From NCBI RefSeq assembly GCF_000003815.2, contig NC_049984.1, positions 22,905,963 to 22,967,962 on the forward strand: 62,000 nt of DNA. The letters are read 5' to 3'. The position numbers were made by a program, and so were the translations under genes. Positions 20,901 through 28,300 of this stretch are shown here, piece by piece. Numbering within the stretch: the first letter of the stretch is position 1; each line of letters opens with the position of its first letter. The notes under the pieces were generated by a model. It was not told the DNA's origin and searched no databases. It was given only the letters and a program-made list of their open reading frames with translations. This stretch comes from Branchiostoma floridae. Taxonomy: Eukaryota > Chordata > Leptocardii > Amphioxiformes > Branchiostomatidae.

Positions 20901-23442
20901 CGAACTCCTGATGAACCTGAAACAGCCAATCACAGACGAGAGCATCGAGAAGATCCTTCAGGACACGGAAGTGATGCAGTACATCCGGCTGCAGGTGGAG
21001 AAGAAACGTGCCCTAGAGGAGGCTAAACAGGCTGTGGCCGCCAAACAGGGCGCCGCCTCCAAACAGGGTGCCGCCTCTCTCGTGGATGTAGACTACCGGA
21101 GAAGGCCTACCCACGAAGATGACTACAGAAGGACTCCACCCATACCTAGTGAGGTGCCTGGCGGTTTTAGGAGAATGGCTCCTATGAGGCCTGAGGAGCC
21201 AGGCTACGGCTACGATGACCACTATGAGAGAATGCGACAACACGACCGTGAAGGCTATTGGGGTAGAGGTCGCCCCCCTCCCCCTAGGAGAAGGGAGGGT
21301 GATATGCCACTCAAGAACGAACCTGTCGTAGAAGAGAAGGCTGAAAAGCCAGAGGACAAGGCCACGGGTTCAAGAAGGGGGTCGTTCTTTAAACCTGTGG
21401 AGGTAGCAAAGAAGGATAGTGTAGCCGCCCTGTACAACATTGACAAGGAAAAGGTGAAGGGGTTCAGTACAAAACTGTTAGAAGCACTAAAGGGAGCTCG
21501 TGAGAAGTTGGGAGAAGGAAACGAAGATAAAGACGACCAGGGCAAGACCTCAGCGAACTTCTCCGAGCAGCTGACGGTAGCCTTTACCGATTTGAAACTG
21601 CAGGAGGAAATGCAGAACCTTTTCCACAGCTGCCACCAATCCCAGCAGCCGTCTCAGGACTCTAAGGAAAAATCGCAGGATGCCAACGGAGACTCGCTGC
21701 AGTCTGCCCAAGTGTCGAGCACGTCAGAGCAAGGTGCGGACTCACAGGGAACCTTCGGTATAACACAGCAAGCCATTGTGGCTTTCACCCAGGCATTGAC
21801 CCCTCACCTGAACCTTCCCGCTCTCCTGACTGGGCAGGGCGGTCAAGAGGATGCAACCCTCAAATCAGACACTAAAGAAGGACAGGAGGAAGAGAAAGAA
21901 AAGGCAGGAGATTCTCAAAAGGAAGATGACAAAAAAGATAGTTCTGAGGACGAACAGACTAAAGAATCAGATAAATCAAGTGAAGATGGCAGTAAGGGAA
22001 ACAAGGACAGCAAAGAGACTGGAGACTCTGTAAAAGACTCCTCTGCTAGCACAATTACCGAGGCAGCGGTTCAAAGCTTTACCTCAAAACTTATTGAGCA
22101 GCTGTGTGTTCTGAACAAAGAGATTGTTCACAAACTAGGCAGTAAAGCCAGTGAAGACCTGGCCAAGCCAGGTCCTTCAGGAGAGGGCCACAGAGGGGGA
22201 CACGAGGGAAGGTTCCCACCAGATCGAGATCCCTACTACCAGGACCCCTGGTATGCCCCCGGGCACGAGCGGTATGGCAGAAGGGACCCCGAATGGGATG
22301 CATACTACAGAGACCAGTACTACAGAGAGCAGTACTACCGGGAGAGGGAAATGTACTACAGGGAGAGAGGTGCACGGTATTCGGAACTAGATAGACCATA
22401 TGGTAGAGAACGGCTTCCCGCGGAGGGGCCGAAGTATGCTCGCGAGTGGGACGAGTATGAAAGACGACGTGCACAAGTTAGAAGAGGGAATCCGTTGTTA
22501 GACCGGAGACATGAAGATCATGCAAGGTCAATGTCTCCTGCTGCAGGGAGGGCGTCCGACTCTCCCAGGTTAGGTCAGAGGTCACTGTCAAAATCGCCAG
22601 TGAGAGAACTGCAGAGGAGGTTAGGAGGGGAAGAGACTCGGGGGTCCCTAACATTTGAAGTGTTCGAGTACATCACCGAATTCGACAAAGGTGGGAAAGA
22701 AGTCGGAAGAAGGATGGGCGACGATAGAGATAGGAGGCCGGAAGAGCGAAGATCTGGAGAGAGGAGCGACAGTAGGAATCGAGACAGAGGGAGAAGTCCA
22801 AGCAGTGAGAAGTCAAAATCGCCAAAGGAGGACAACAAACCCAAAGAGCATAGCTTTGCCTTCAAGAGGCAGCAGCTGAAGAGGCGTGCCATGCAGTTCC
22901 TACAGGAGTACGTACGGGAGAAGGGGCACAGCATCAGCGTGGTCGTTCTCAACACTGTCACCCAGAACGAGGAATTCTTACTGGAATTCTGCGACTTCCA
23001 GGACGGAATCATGAAGAAGTCACAGTTCTACCAGCGCGTTCAGGACTACGTGGAGCTTGCCGACATCAAGATGTCACTAAGCAAGAAAGGCAAGAAGTTT
23101 TCCAGCCTTGCAAGAGATGCTGACGTCGAAGACATTCCAGAAAAGACTTTCGGCCAGCCGCCGATGCAGATCCCAGGCGAGAAGAAGCCTGACAATGCCG
23201 ATTCGGATTCCGAGTCGGAAACAGAGATGGACTCCTTACGGCGACAGAAACAGCAGCTATTCCAAAAGAGGAGCAACATGATCAAGGAATTGAGCCGCCT
23301 TCGAGACCGGTTAGACCGATCGCTAGACCCTGACGAAAAAGCCGAACTGGGGACACAAATTCTAGAAAAGGAGACTGACCTACAAAATGTAAAGGCAGAG
23401 ATTGCAAAAATAGGGGAAGCAATGCAAGAGAAGGAAAGATAG
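2919..23442 (+). CDS. Large WW-FHA domain protein (2260 aa, 11 coding exons)
   Basis: Coding exons: 2919-2973, 7742-7885, 9252-9379, 10269-10368, 12817-12965, 13968-14069, 14658-14805, 15729-18655, 18986-19220, 19809-19990 and 20830-23442. Every junction is GT-AG, phases agree throughout, and the sum is 6783 nt ending in TAG. Order along the protein: acidic and proline-rich start; WW domain (~75-108); acidic-basic linker ending KRKRK; FHA (~145-250); a huge disordered exon with amphipathic repeats (320-495), polyproline (730-900), an OCRE-like octamer (~910) and a GNQMGG array (~1000-1175); two helical repeats (~1342-1382, 1410-1450); Tyr/Arg and RS-rich stretches; an unassigned globular region (~2065-2148); coiled coil (~2185-2259). 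The FHA plus OCRE-like element recall AGGF1 and the WW recalls PCIF1. A nuclear RNA-processing or transcription scaffold is inferred. No named orthologue is recognised. Confidence 0.85.
3584..4402. mobile_element. 819-bp foldback transposon with TA target duplication
   Basis: The ends are CTGAAAGACGGAATACCAAG and its inverted copy, flanked by TA on both sides (3582-3583, 4403-4404). Arm similarity extends about 250 bp inward through the GCCCCGCGCGGCATGATAG block. The core (about 3850-4150) is non-coding. A TA duplication with long terminal inverted repeats fits a non-autonomous Tc1/mariner-type element. It lies in intron 1. Confidence 0.8.
4403..5003. other. Intron sequence with a GC-rich patch
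   Basis: No exon is supported. A GC-rich patch around 4610-4690 leads toward the alternative first exon at 5007 and may be part of a CpG-island promoter, but no core promoter element is clear. Confidence 0.4.
5004..5013 (+). promoter_or_regulatory. YY1-type site over a start codon
   Basis: AAGATGGCGG matches the YY1 consensus exactly over the ATG of the alternative first exon at 5007. This arrangement is frequent at starts of TATA-less housekeeping genes, and it supports a transcription start just upstream. Confidence 0.45.
5007..5106 (+). CDS. Alternative first exon (MADAGGDDDARYLPG...)
   Basis: An ATG in good context opens 33 codons, Ala/Asp-rich at first, ending in phase 1 at CCAG|GTAATA. 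The phase fits either the proline-rich exon at 7742 (split codon GAC) or a putative exon at 5766 that stops after 35 codons. It may therefore be a second promoter and N-terminus of the WW-FHA gene (which would make it 2275 aa), or the start of a separate short transcript. cDNA would decide. Confidence 0.5.
5766..6192 (+). pseudogene. Acidic coding remnant with frame breaks
   Basis: After a TATAG acceptor-like site, a phase-1 frame reads ...KPIGEACEEAGITLDVLL... and stops at 5867-5869. A second frame gives an acidic run (NTESDEEDCFTDTDSELDW, from about 5897), and a third gives SENDSEEEEDEEEREDED before a stop near 6192. The composition jumps frame rather than ending, which suggests one acidic protein broken by indels, or a terminal exon with a chance acidic tail. 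I do not recognise the parent. An A-rich stretch follows at about 6192. Confidence 0.35.
6400..6770. repeat. Tandem ~180-bp duplication
   Basis: Two diverged copies each contain CATATTTGGATTCAGCAGGT, a CCAAAACCCCC block and GCATATTTAATGAGGGGACT, repeated at a spacing of about 180 bp. It is intronic and no coding sense is visible. Confidence 0.75.
6771..7741. other. Rest of the long first intron
   Basis: No exon is supported. 7440-7640 contains fragments (TTATGGATGACATCTGC, GATGTCATCCATG) related to the element at 38020-38544. A tRNA-derived SINE lies at 7275-7385. The polypyrimidine tract and acceptor for the 7742 exon end this block. Confidence 0.4.
7275..7385 (-). mobile_element. tRNA-derived SINE head
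   Basis: Read on the minus strand, a tRNA-like body contains a good B box (GGTTCGATCC) and a preceding GTGGTTTGCACGTTGAATTT stretch. A homologous but more decayed copy lies on the plus strand at 33310-33430, sharing AAGCGCTGCCAAACTGACCA. The cloverleaf is poor, so this is a SINE rather than a functional tRNA gene. Confidence 0.55.
7742..7885 (+). CDS. WW-FHA gene, proline-rich exon
   Basis: Phase 1 to phase 1. It encodes a Pro/Gly/Ser-rich linker (residues ~19-67) with runs such as GGSPPPLPAG and PSQPPPPPVQ. Such runs are potential ligands for WW or SH3 domains, and here they sit directly N-terminal to the protein's own WW domain, so self-interaction is possible. Strong acceptor (TCTTCCCCAG) and donor (GTAAGG). 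Confidence 0.85.
8231..8678. mobile_element. Harbinger-like MITE, GGCCAC family, copy 1
   Basis: Terminal inverted repeats are GGCCACGCCAATTTAATTTC and its partner, flanked by the 3-bp direct repeat TAA (8228-8230, 8679-8681). A 3-bp TWA duplication with GG..CC ends is the PIF/Harbinger signature. The interior matches the copies at 29623 and 54485 in the opposite orientation (CTGTTACTGTACAGT block). Non-coding. Confidence 0.85.
9005..9250 (+). repeat. 40-bp minisatellite abutting the WW exon
   Basis: Six units of about 40 bp each hold CCAATCATGTTCCCTGTACC, ACAGGTAACT and TCTCCAAG. The last unit merges into the acceptor (CCAAGCCAG) of the WW exon at 9252. Every unit therefore carries a donor-like CAG|GTAACT, so the array repeats splice-like signals immediately before a real exon. 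Confidence 0.9.
9252..9379 (+). CDS. WW-FHA gene, WW domain exon
   Basis: Encodes residues ~67-109. The WW domain runs from LMKLGWRKLWSK through RPYFFNKKTKKATWKMP. It has the first Trp, the aromatic block (Y-F-F-N), the second Trp and the closing Pro. The preceding V/P-KELMKLGW stretch and the sequence style are closest, from memory, to the WW of PCIF1 (which binds the phosphorylated RNA polymerase II tail). Phosphoserine-proline or proline-rich ligands are plausible; specificity is inference. Confidence 0.85.
9409..9645 (-). mobile_element. Truncated copy of the CAGTCAAACCTG element
   Basis: It begins at AGTCAAACCTGTCCATAGCG and matches, as reverse complement, the right half of the complete element at 49181-49624 (shared TGATCAATTGACCA and AATGATTGATATT segments). 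One end is lost. Confidence 0.65.
9890..10201. mobile_element. CAGGGCTCGAAATA MITE, copy 1
   Basis: About 312 bp with terminal CAGGGCTCGAAATACC and TATTTTGAGCCCG, and several inner copies of CCTGCA/TGCAGG in both directions. Close relatives lie at 45062-45399 and 58415-58757. CAGGG ends are typical of hAT elements; the target duplication is not clear here. Confidence 0.7.
10269..10368 (+). CDS. WW-FHA gene, linker exon
   Basis: Phase 0 to 1. It encodes an acidic Ser-rich run (YGSSDEEEEEG) followed by a basic stretch (QSKRKRK) between WW and FHA (residues ~110-143). The acidic S-D-E part has possible CK2 sites and the basic run could be a nuclear localisation signal; both are inferences from composition. 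Confidence 0.8.
10490..11970. repeat. Irregular repeat array split by a MITE
   Basis: Degenerate units marked by TGCAAGAATGGACTC-like cores occur near 10525, 10556, 11388, 11508, 11676, 11829 and 11954, often followed by CCAAAAA.AC.TCCGCTAA. Spacing is 120-170 bp on the right side. The element at 10594-11326 is inserted into the array. Confidence 0.65.
10594..11326. mobile_element. 733-bp Harbinger-like MITE (GGCCCCGTTCATG ends)
   Basis: Terminal inverted repeats of about 45 bp start GGCCCCGTTCATGATACAAA, flanked by TAA on both sides (10591-10593, 11327-11329). The interior carries more copies of GAAACGG and its complement in both orientations. The GC-rich middle (10780-10960) has no plausible protein. 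TAA duplication and GG..CC ends fit PIF/Harbinger, but the sequence differs from the GGCCAC family. Confidence 0.85.
12120..12550 (+). mobile_element. Probable 3' end of a non-LTR retroelement
   Basis: Two related ~185-bp blocks (each with TGTGC.AAATTTCA.GTCATT.GG) are followed by a simple-sequence tail of GAAA units at 12471-12500. Such 3'-end-only copies with short-repeat tails are typical of truncated RTE or CR1-like elements. No reverse transcriptase segment is present. Confidence 0.4.
12817..14805 (+). CDS. WW-FHA gene, three FHA exons
   Basis: Exons 12817-12965, 13968-14069 and 14658-14805 encode residues ~143-276. The FHA core is intact: LRLVVLQSTAV strand, NIGR (the conserved G-R pair), VSKVHSEI (Ser and His of the SxxH motif) and GSMNGTFLNG (conserved N-G-T). 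After it comes HGDELKVGNTVMQAHVHPGN with DSCFDC. The H-G-D-E, the HPG and the Cys pair match what I recall of the AGGF1 FHA. FHA domains bind phosphothreonine peptides, and the key residues suggest this one is functional. Confidence 0.88.
13665..13755. repeat. Four tandem 21-bp units
   Basis: AGCAGGGGTCCCCGATAGCTT repeats four times with few changes, in the intron between two FHA exons. It keeps an open frame by chance because the unit is a multiple of three. Confidence 0.85.
14806..15728. other. Intron before the giant exon
   Basis: No exon is seen. A short GGGGTCGGGGGGCATGTTCC stretch near 14900 belongs to a dispersed repeat also found near 36256, 47215 and 61400. Confidence 0.4.
15729..18655 (+). 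CDS. WW-FHA gene, 2.9-kb exon (disordered region)
   Basis: A single 2927-nt exon encodes residues ~276-1251, unusually long beside the 100-150-nt exons around it. In order: four amphipathic repeats of the form DSLQQxVLQAL followed by a Pro-rich spacer; Lys/Pro/Ser linkers; two copies of an APEV(E/D)(L/F)PPLPP module near 17200-17310; dense polyproline; YYDPGTGMY, an OCRE-like octamer, with Tyr/Met/Gln-rich flanks; then the GNQMGG array. Two SILK-type sequences occur, SILK at 16850-16861 and GILK at 18602-18613; [GS]IL[RK] is a known PP1-docking motif, but I find no RVxF partner. Nearly all of it should be disordered. Confidence 0.9.
17908..18420 (+). repeat. Coding GNQMGG repeat array
   Basis: About thirty variants of GNQMGGPPG occupy residues ~1002-1173 (MNNQMGGP, GNQMRGPP, GNRMGGP). 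The DNA unit varies from 12 to 24 bp but always by whole codons, so the frame is kept. The reverse strand is also open in several frames (His/Pro/Ser/Gly/Cys runs), a side effect of the repeat. A Gly/Asn/Gln/Met-rich array of this kind is prone to condensate formation; expect length polymorphism. Confidence 0.9.
18986..19990 (+). CDS. WW-FHA gene, exons 9 and 10
   Basis: Exons 18986-19220 (phase 0 to 1) and 19809-19990 (phase 1 to 0) encode residues ~1252-1390. The first gives a Gly/Pro-rich linker ending in a helix with MWNDFDNEVTVLEQQL. The second holds the first of two helical repeats (ELVIQSLVQMGMPTPTEEAI...) and an Ala-rich stretch. The second repeat follows at the start of the last exon. 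Confidence 0.87.
20830..23442 (+). CDS. WW-FHA gene, last coding exon
   Basis: A 2613-nt terminal exon encodes residues 1391-2260. It begins with the second helical repeat (EAAIELLMNLKQPITDESIE), then a charged helix; an Arg/Pro/Tyr-rich segment; a Ser/Lys/Asp/Glu-rich middle; a run of YYR repeats (DQYYREQYYREREMYYRERG); an RS-like run (RNRDRGRSPSSEKSKSP); a compact hydrophobic region that looks folded (FKRQQLKRRAMQFLQEYV... to ...VELADIKMSLSKKGKKF, ~2065-2148); an acidic serine run (DNADSDSESETEMDS); and a closing coiled coil with heptad leucines to the TAG. I do not recognise the globular region. The RS and YYR parts favour a nuclear RNA-related role. Confidence 0.9.
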   Translation, partial: DAAKPTQEPQPPVQASVEEREAAIELLMNLKQPITDESIEKILQDTEVMQYIRLQVEKKRALEEAKQAVAAKQGAASKQGAASLVDVDYRRRPTHEDDYRRTPPIPSEVPGGFRRMAPMRPEEPGYGYDDHYERMRQHDREGYWGRGRPPPPRRREGDMPLKNEPVVEEKAEKPEDKATGSRRGSFFKPVEVAKKDSVAALYNIDKEKVKGFSTKLLEALKGAREKLGEGNEDKDDQGKTSANFSEQLTVAFTDLKLQEEMQNLFHSCHQSQQPSQDSKEKSQDANGDSLQSAQVSSTSEQGADSQGTFGITQQAIVAFTQALTPHLNLPALLTGQGGQEDATLKSDTKEGQEEEKEKAGDSQKEDDKKDSSEDEQTKESDKSSEDGSKGNKDSKETGDSVKDSSASTITEAAVQSFTSKLIEQLCVLNKEIVHKLGSKASEDLAKPGPSGEGHRGGHEGRFPPDRDPYYQDPWYAPGHERYGRRDPEWDAYYRDQYYREQYYREREMYYRERGARYSELDRPYGRERLPAEGPKYAREWDEYERRRAQVRRGNPLLDRRHEDHARSMSPAAGRASDSPRLGQRSLSKSPVRELQRRLGGEETRGSLTFEVFEYITEFDKGGKEVGRRMGDDRDRRPEERRSGERSDSRNRDRGRSPSSEKSKSPKEDNKPKEHSFAFKRQQLKRRAMQFLQEYVREKGHSISVVVLNTVTQNEEFLLEFCDFQDGIMKKSQFYQRVQDYVELADIKMSLSKKGKKFSSLARDADVEDIPEKTFGQPPMQIPGEKKPDNADSDSESETEMDSLRRQKQQLFQKRSNMIKELSRLRDRLDRSLDPDEKAELGTQILEKETDLQNVKAEIAKIGEAMQEKER

Positions 23443-24160
23443 GAGAGAAGATATTCGTGCATAATTTGCATGCAGAATGTAATTTTGTAGCTTTAAGAAT
23501 GAATGGATGAATTCCCTCCTCCATGACATAGACACATGGTAGTCTTTCTTGACTCAACTTTCAGGTAGCTGATAAAGCTAGAATTCAGATCTTGAAATAG
23601 TTTTGATACTAGTATTAGAAGAGGAATGGCCACATTTTGCCTCATGTAATTTGCTGATGTTGACAACCGTACAGTATTCCTTAAGAGTATTTTACTTTCG
23701 CCATAAGATGAGTTCTTGTTTGAGGGGTAAGAAAGATGTGGAATTAAAAGCACCAAGATTGTTTCAAATGTTGGTATTTGGTGTTTGTACAAAATAGCAT
23801 CTTTCTTGCAAAATCAGTTTGAAAAGTTGAGAGATCTCTTTTCATGGCAGATGAAGAAGTAAAAAATGTAGAAAATATTGTGGGAAATGTATTTTGGTCC
23901 CGGCCTGTAGAAACACTGTAAAATTCAGTGAAACGAGGGTTGTAGAAAACCTACACCATTTCTTTTCTGTCTAAGGTTATCTGTTGTTTGATGAGGTTTA
24001 GATTTTGTTTGAAATGTCCGACAGGAGGGACCCGGTACCCTGTGCCTTTCAGTAAATTGGCTGCGTCAGAAATCTCAATATAAATAGTTGCCACTTTGTT
24101 AGAGCTACTGTCCTGTACATGTCTACATAGCAATTGCAATAAAACAGCCGCTCAGTCCTG
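23443..24160 (+). other. 3' UTR of the WW-FHA gene
   Basis: AT-rich, no ORF of interest, ending with an AATAAA signal at 24138-24143. Cleavage is expected within about 20 nt after it. Confidence 0.6.
24138..24143 (+). promoter_or_regulatory. Poly(A) signal, WW-FHA gene
   Basis: Canonical AATAAA about 700 nt after the stop codon, in the sense orientation. It is the first canonical copy downstream of the stop. Confidence 0.6.
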
Positions 24161-24800
24161 AAATCTCACATTTTTTATTTGCTTGAGGAATTTAATTGAA
24201 TTATTTCCATTTTCAGGGTGATATACATGTAGGTAAAAGACTATGTGCTGGGGGATGATGTAGAACTAGAAGAAATTTTCTACAAGAAATAGCACAAAAA
24301 AAGGGCTATATGCCCAAACCTATGCTTACTCTGTCTGCTACCTAAAATCATTTATGTGTACAGAACACTAGATACCATGAATTAGAAGCTGTGCTGCAGT
24401 ACTGTTGGAAGCTACCAGGAGGCCCATTATCAAACTTTCCTGACCTCTAGACTAAAGAAATTGAATAAGGATCCATCTACAGCTTTTGTTATGCTGTCCA
24501 TAAACATTACTGAAAACATAACCTTGGCAAAGACCACAAACTTTAAGAGAAACAAAGAAACAACTAAGCTAGTACACTTTTACCCTCAATTTTGCAGCAA
24601 ACACTGTTAACAGCCACCAATTCAAGCAGAACATTGAACCAGTTGACCACAAAATCAGATTTTGGAAAATATGAACCATGAAATGCGATTTGTAGCTTGA
24701 TCCTTGCTCTGTGTTTATAGCTTTCATATCAAATGAACTGGAACGGACATCAACTGGTGTATCAAGTTGAACAGGTATTTACCCTAAGGCTTATTGTATT
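24161..24800. other. Spacer between the two plus-strand genes
   Basis: About 650 bp of AT-rich DNA. I see no gene, RNA or recognisable repeat. Confidence 0.5.
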
Positions 24801-24988
24801 CTCCAAGCGGATGTTAGGCCGTCTTGCTCTGGACATCTTTTTGTATTTTTATGTCCATTTTTTCTTTAAACGGGCATTATATTTTGTCTGCTTTCCTTTT
24901 TTGTCCGCCAGCCAAACCGATAAAAGCACCTTACGGTTTGCCTGTCCTAAAATGTCCAAAGTAGCCAGAACCTAACCTCTGCTTGGAG
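24801..24988. mobile_element. Hairpin element, copy 2
   Basis: Arms start CTCCAAGCGGATGTTAGG and end CCTAACCTCTGCTTGGAG, matching the 2536-2724 hairpin at its termini. The centre has diverged. It ends 185 bp upstream of the formin ATG, nearly the same distance as copy 1 from the WW-FHA ATG. Confidence 0.7.
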
Positions 24989-25082
24989 ACTGGTAATTTT
25001 AGCCTTTACATAAATTTCACCCCCACCAAAATAATGGTACCGCCCGCGGGAGATGAATGATGAATGAATACTAATGAGCAAC

Positions 25083-25106
25083 ATGGCGGAAGTAGCCTCG
25101 AGGTAA
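25083..25106 (+). promoter_or_regulatory. YY1/ETS composite and 7-codon upstream ORF
   Basis: ATGGCGGAAGT combines a YY1 core and an ETS core (CGGAAGT), a frequent pair in TATA-less promoters. If transcribed, its ATG opens a 7-codon reading frame (MAEVASR, stop TAA at 25104-25106) located 66 nt before the formin ATG, which could lower formin translation. Confidence 0.4.
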
Positions 25107-25172
25107 AAAAACAAAATAGTTTCAGGAAGTTTTTGGGACCGAATTTGCGGAACTCTTAACCCTTCCGGAAAG

Positions 25173-25316
25173 ATGTCACAGGGTTTACCGGGTCAGCTCA
25201 CTAACGAAGAGCAGCTCTGGCTGCTGACGGAGGTGAAAGAAAATCGTATGACGCAAGATGAGGCCGTAGAGTACGCTAGAGAGAGGGGGGCCCAAGCAAG
25301 ACTAGAAGCTCAACAG
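25173..25316 (+). CDS. Formin exon 1
   Basis: 48 codons, phase 0. The ATG sits in a fair context (AAGATGT) after a YY1/ETS-type promoter motif, with no in-frame upstream ATG. It carries the first helical repeat, LTNEEQLWLLTEVKENRMTQ continuing DEAVEYARERG, which resembles the exon 3-4 repeat RGRMTIQDAMQYAQDHG. Confidence 0.75.
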
Positions 25317-28300
25317 GTACAAGGGACGTCTCAGGTCGGTACAACGGGTTTTTACATTCAGGGAAAAGTTTTGGTAGTCTGTCAATGAAGCCATACATCA
25401 ATAACAGCAACTTAGAAGAACCTCAGATTGTAAAGATTCAGTACAAGAGGTGCATTCCATCTGAAGATATGCTGAGCAGGGCTCGAAATTCTTTTTGCAT
25501 AATTTGATGTGCACCTAACTACCTAACTTAAAAATCTAGGTGCACAGAAAACAATTGGTGCACAACACTGATTACAAACCTTACTGACTGTCTTCAGAGC
25601 TTGAATGTAAAATTTTATTGCTATTAGTTCAAATACAGTAGAAGCAGTTTAATAATAATTTGCACACTTCATTTGCCAGCACAAATTATTTTCTGCAATT
25701 ATCCAGCTGCACCACACCCCATGGGATTTGGGGATTCCGTGCAATTACCAAAAGTGTGTGGTAATCCGTTGTGCAACTAACTGGCTTCTATTGAAGCTCT
25801 ACTTAACAAAAATATAAGTTTTATTGTTGGTATTATGTCACTGAAATCAAGGCTCAAATGTGCAGTATGCTAGTGCACAAATTTGTATATATAAGTTATA
25901 AAAATAACCCTCCACAAATATCTAGGTACTGTACACTGGTGCACTAAAACTCCAATTTTTTGGTGCACAAATGAGTGTAGCCAGTCGGTATTTTAAACCC
26001 AGCTAGCTTCAATTTAGTAAATCCACTCAGTTAATTACTGCCATGAGATACTGTAAAGTTCGTGGGGATTTAATTTCGCGGTAGAGGGAAAAATGACTTT
26101 TCGCTGTGGTTTTAATTTCGCGGTAACACCATAGACTGCAGTCTAATACCATAATAGAAAAATGTTCGCACTGGTTTTAAGTTCCCGGCGAAGTGGTCAC
26201 CCGCGAAAACCGCGAACATTAATCCACCACGAACATTTCTGCATTTACAGTATCCTTTGTAATCATTTACTGTAGTTTTCCAAGTTTTGCATCTTTCCAT
26301 TTGATTTTCTACTATGAAACAGGGAGCTAGAATACAAGTTTTAATCTAGCATTGAAGCTTACAGTCTCAGGCAAGGGGGTTATATATTAGGATAACCTCC
26401 TTGGTCTAAGCCATCTGGCTTTATGCAGTGACCTTTTCTGTTCACAACAAAGTAGTAAATTCTTCAAGTTGTTTGTCCCACTTACCACACATGGTGTGCG
26501 CAGTTACAGCCCTCACCCATATAAGGGAAAGTTCAGCAAACCTAATTCAACAGTACCGTTACTCTGTATGTTACACATAAACTCTAAAACAACCTTTAAA
26601 CTGGGCAACTGATTATGGGGGTGGTGTGGGGTGTGGGTGGCTCAATGCCCTGGGGAAAAGGAGATCATTTTATGTGATACCGTTATTTTGTAATCTTTTG
26701 CCAGTTTTGGTCTAATAGGCTTAAAATTAAAGTTCAACCAAGGACGTCCTTACTTTAACTTTTCAGTTTGTCATAAACAGTATTTACAGCACAGTATTTA
26801 CAGTTCTTACTACTAGTCTTTACTAATTAAGACCAATACTGGCAATAGATCAAGAGTGTCCCATAAGATTATCATGGTTTCGTAGTGGGGAGAAAAGGAA
26901 GCGTTCGCGATGATTTTAAGTTCTTGATAGTGCTACACAGTGTAAGTATAGTGCTAAACTCAATGTTCATTTGTGTAATAAGACTTTTATTAGCTGTTTA
27001 TGAGCTTTATATGACATATTTATGACAGAACTTGAATTATCATTTTTAGTCATGACCATTTCAGAAGCAGTTTTTAAAGTTTTGTTCAACGGTATCTAGT
27101 ACTTAACTTATCCAGACTCAACATTCTAAAAGGGAAAAGTCCAAGGTTGACATATTTGTAACTCTTTGGTCCATTTGTTTGTGTCCTGAGATTGTTTGAT
27201 TGTTTGTCCCTGAAGTATGTTGAAGATAACCTTAGACTTATTTTTAGAGTGTCACTCTAAAGAAATAAGTCTTTTACTGTCTTTAGTATGGAACATTAAG
27301 TTTCAACCACCTGTGAAAAAATGGACAATTCAAATTTTCTGAAGCAAAAATAATTTCAAAAGGAATTAACTTAAACTTATCTTCCAGATTAAAATGGCTA
27401 AATTTACAACAGAAGTGCGTGGAGAAATCAAGAAAATGTGTTACGGTTAAGCTTGAAAAAATTAGGGTCGGTAGGTTGGGATTTTCTTTTTTTTCTTGTA
27501 ATTTTTTTAGGCTGGCCAAAACTCTAGTGAGACATATTACAAAACAGATGAAGAAAGTAAACTTAAATGCATGAGGACACTTGTCTTTCAATGTCAGACT
27601 CTAATGTTGTTAATAGATACATTCATCCTTCATTAGATAGGACAAGCAGTTTTTTTACTTCAATAGGAAGCAGGCTGAATAAAAATTCTAACTGGAAGGT
27701 ATGTGACTCCACTGTCCAACCCAAAAAAGTCTAGGGTAGGCAGGTTTATCTAGGGTTGGTAGGGAAACAGGAAACATAACATTGTTTTCCTAGGCCTTAT
27801 ATTATAAGCTGCACAATAAAATTAAGGTATTTATCACATTCAAAAAGCAGGCTACAATCTACCTTACAAGGCACAAGAACTTGGCATGGTATAAACCATT
27901 AAAATACCAGGAACCATAAACAATATAGCGTTACACATAGAGCGAGCTAAACATTAAGCTAGAACTAAATGGTTCCTGGTACTACTAAATGGTTCCAGCT
28001 GAGAGAAAAGCCAACAACCATGGAATTTGACTGGTCCTGTGCCAAACATTTGGCTGTATAAAGGGCACTGCAGGAAGTCATCTGCTCCCACCAAGTTCAA
28101 GTTCTTGGTTCTGTGGTGCATATTTGTGTCAGGCTTACCATGTTTATCAGTGATTTACAATGAAACATTTCCTTCTTCTAGAGATAGCATATTTCCTCAT
28201 TAGCCACACCAATTTGATTTGTTGCTTCTCGGATTTTTTTCAGAAAAAATTGGACAGGCAGGTGGAAAAAAAGTTTTTTTGCAAAATATCTGGGATGGAG

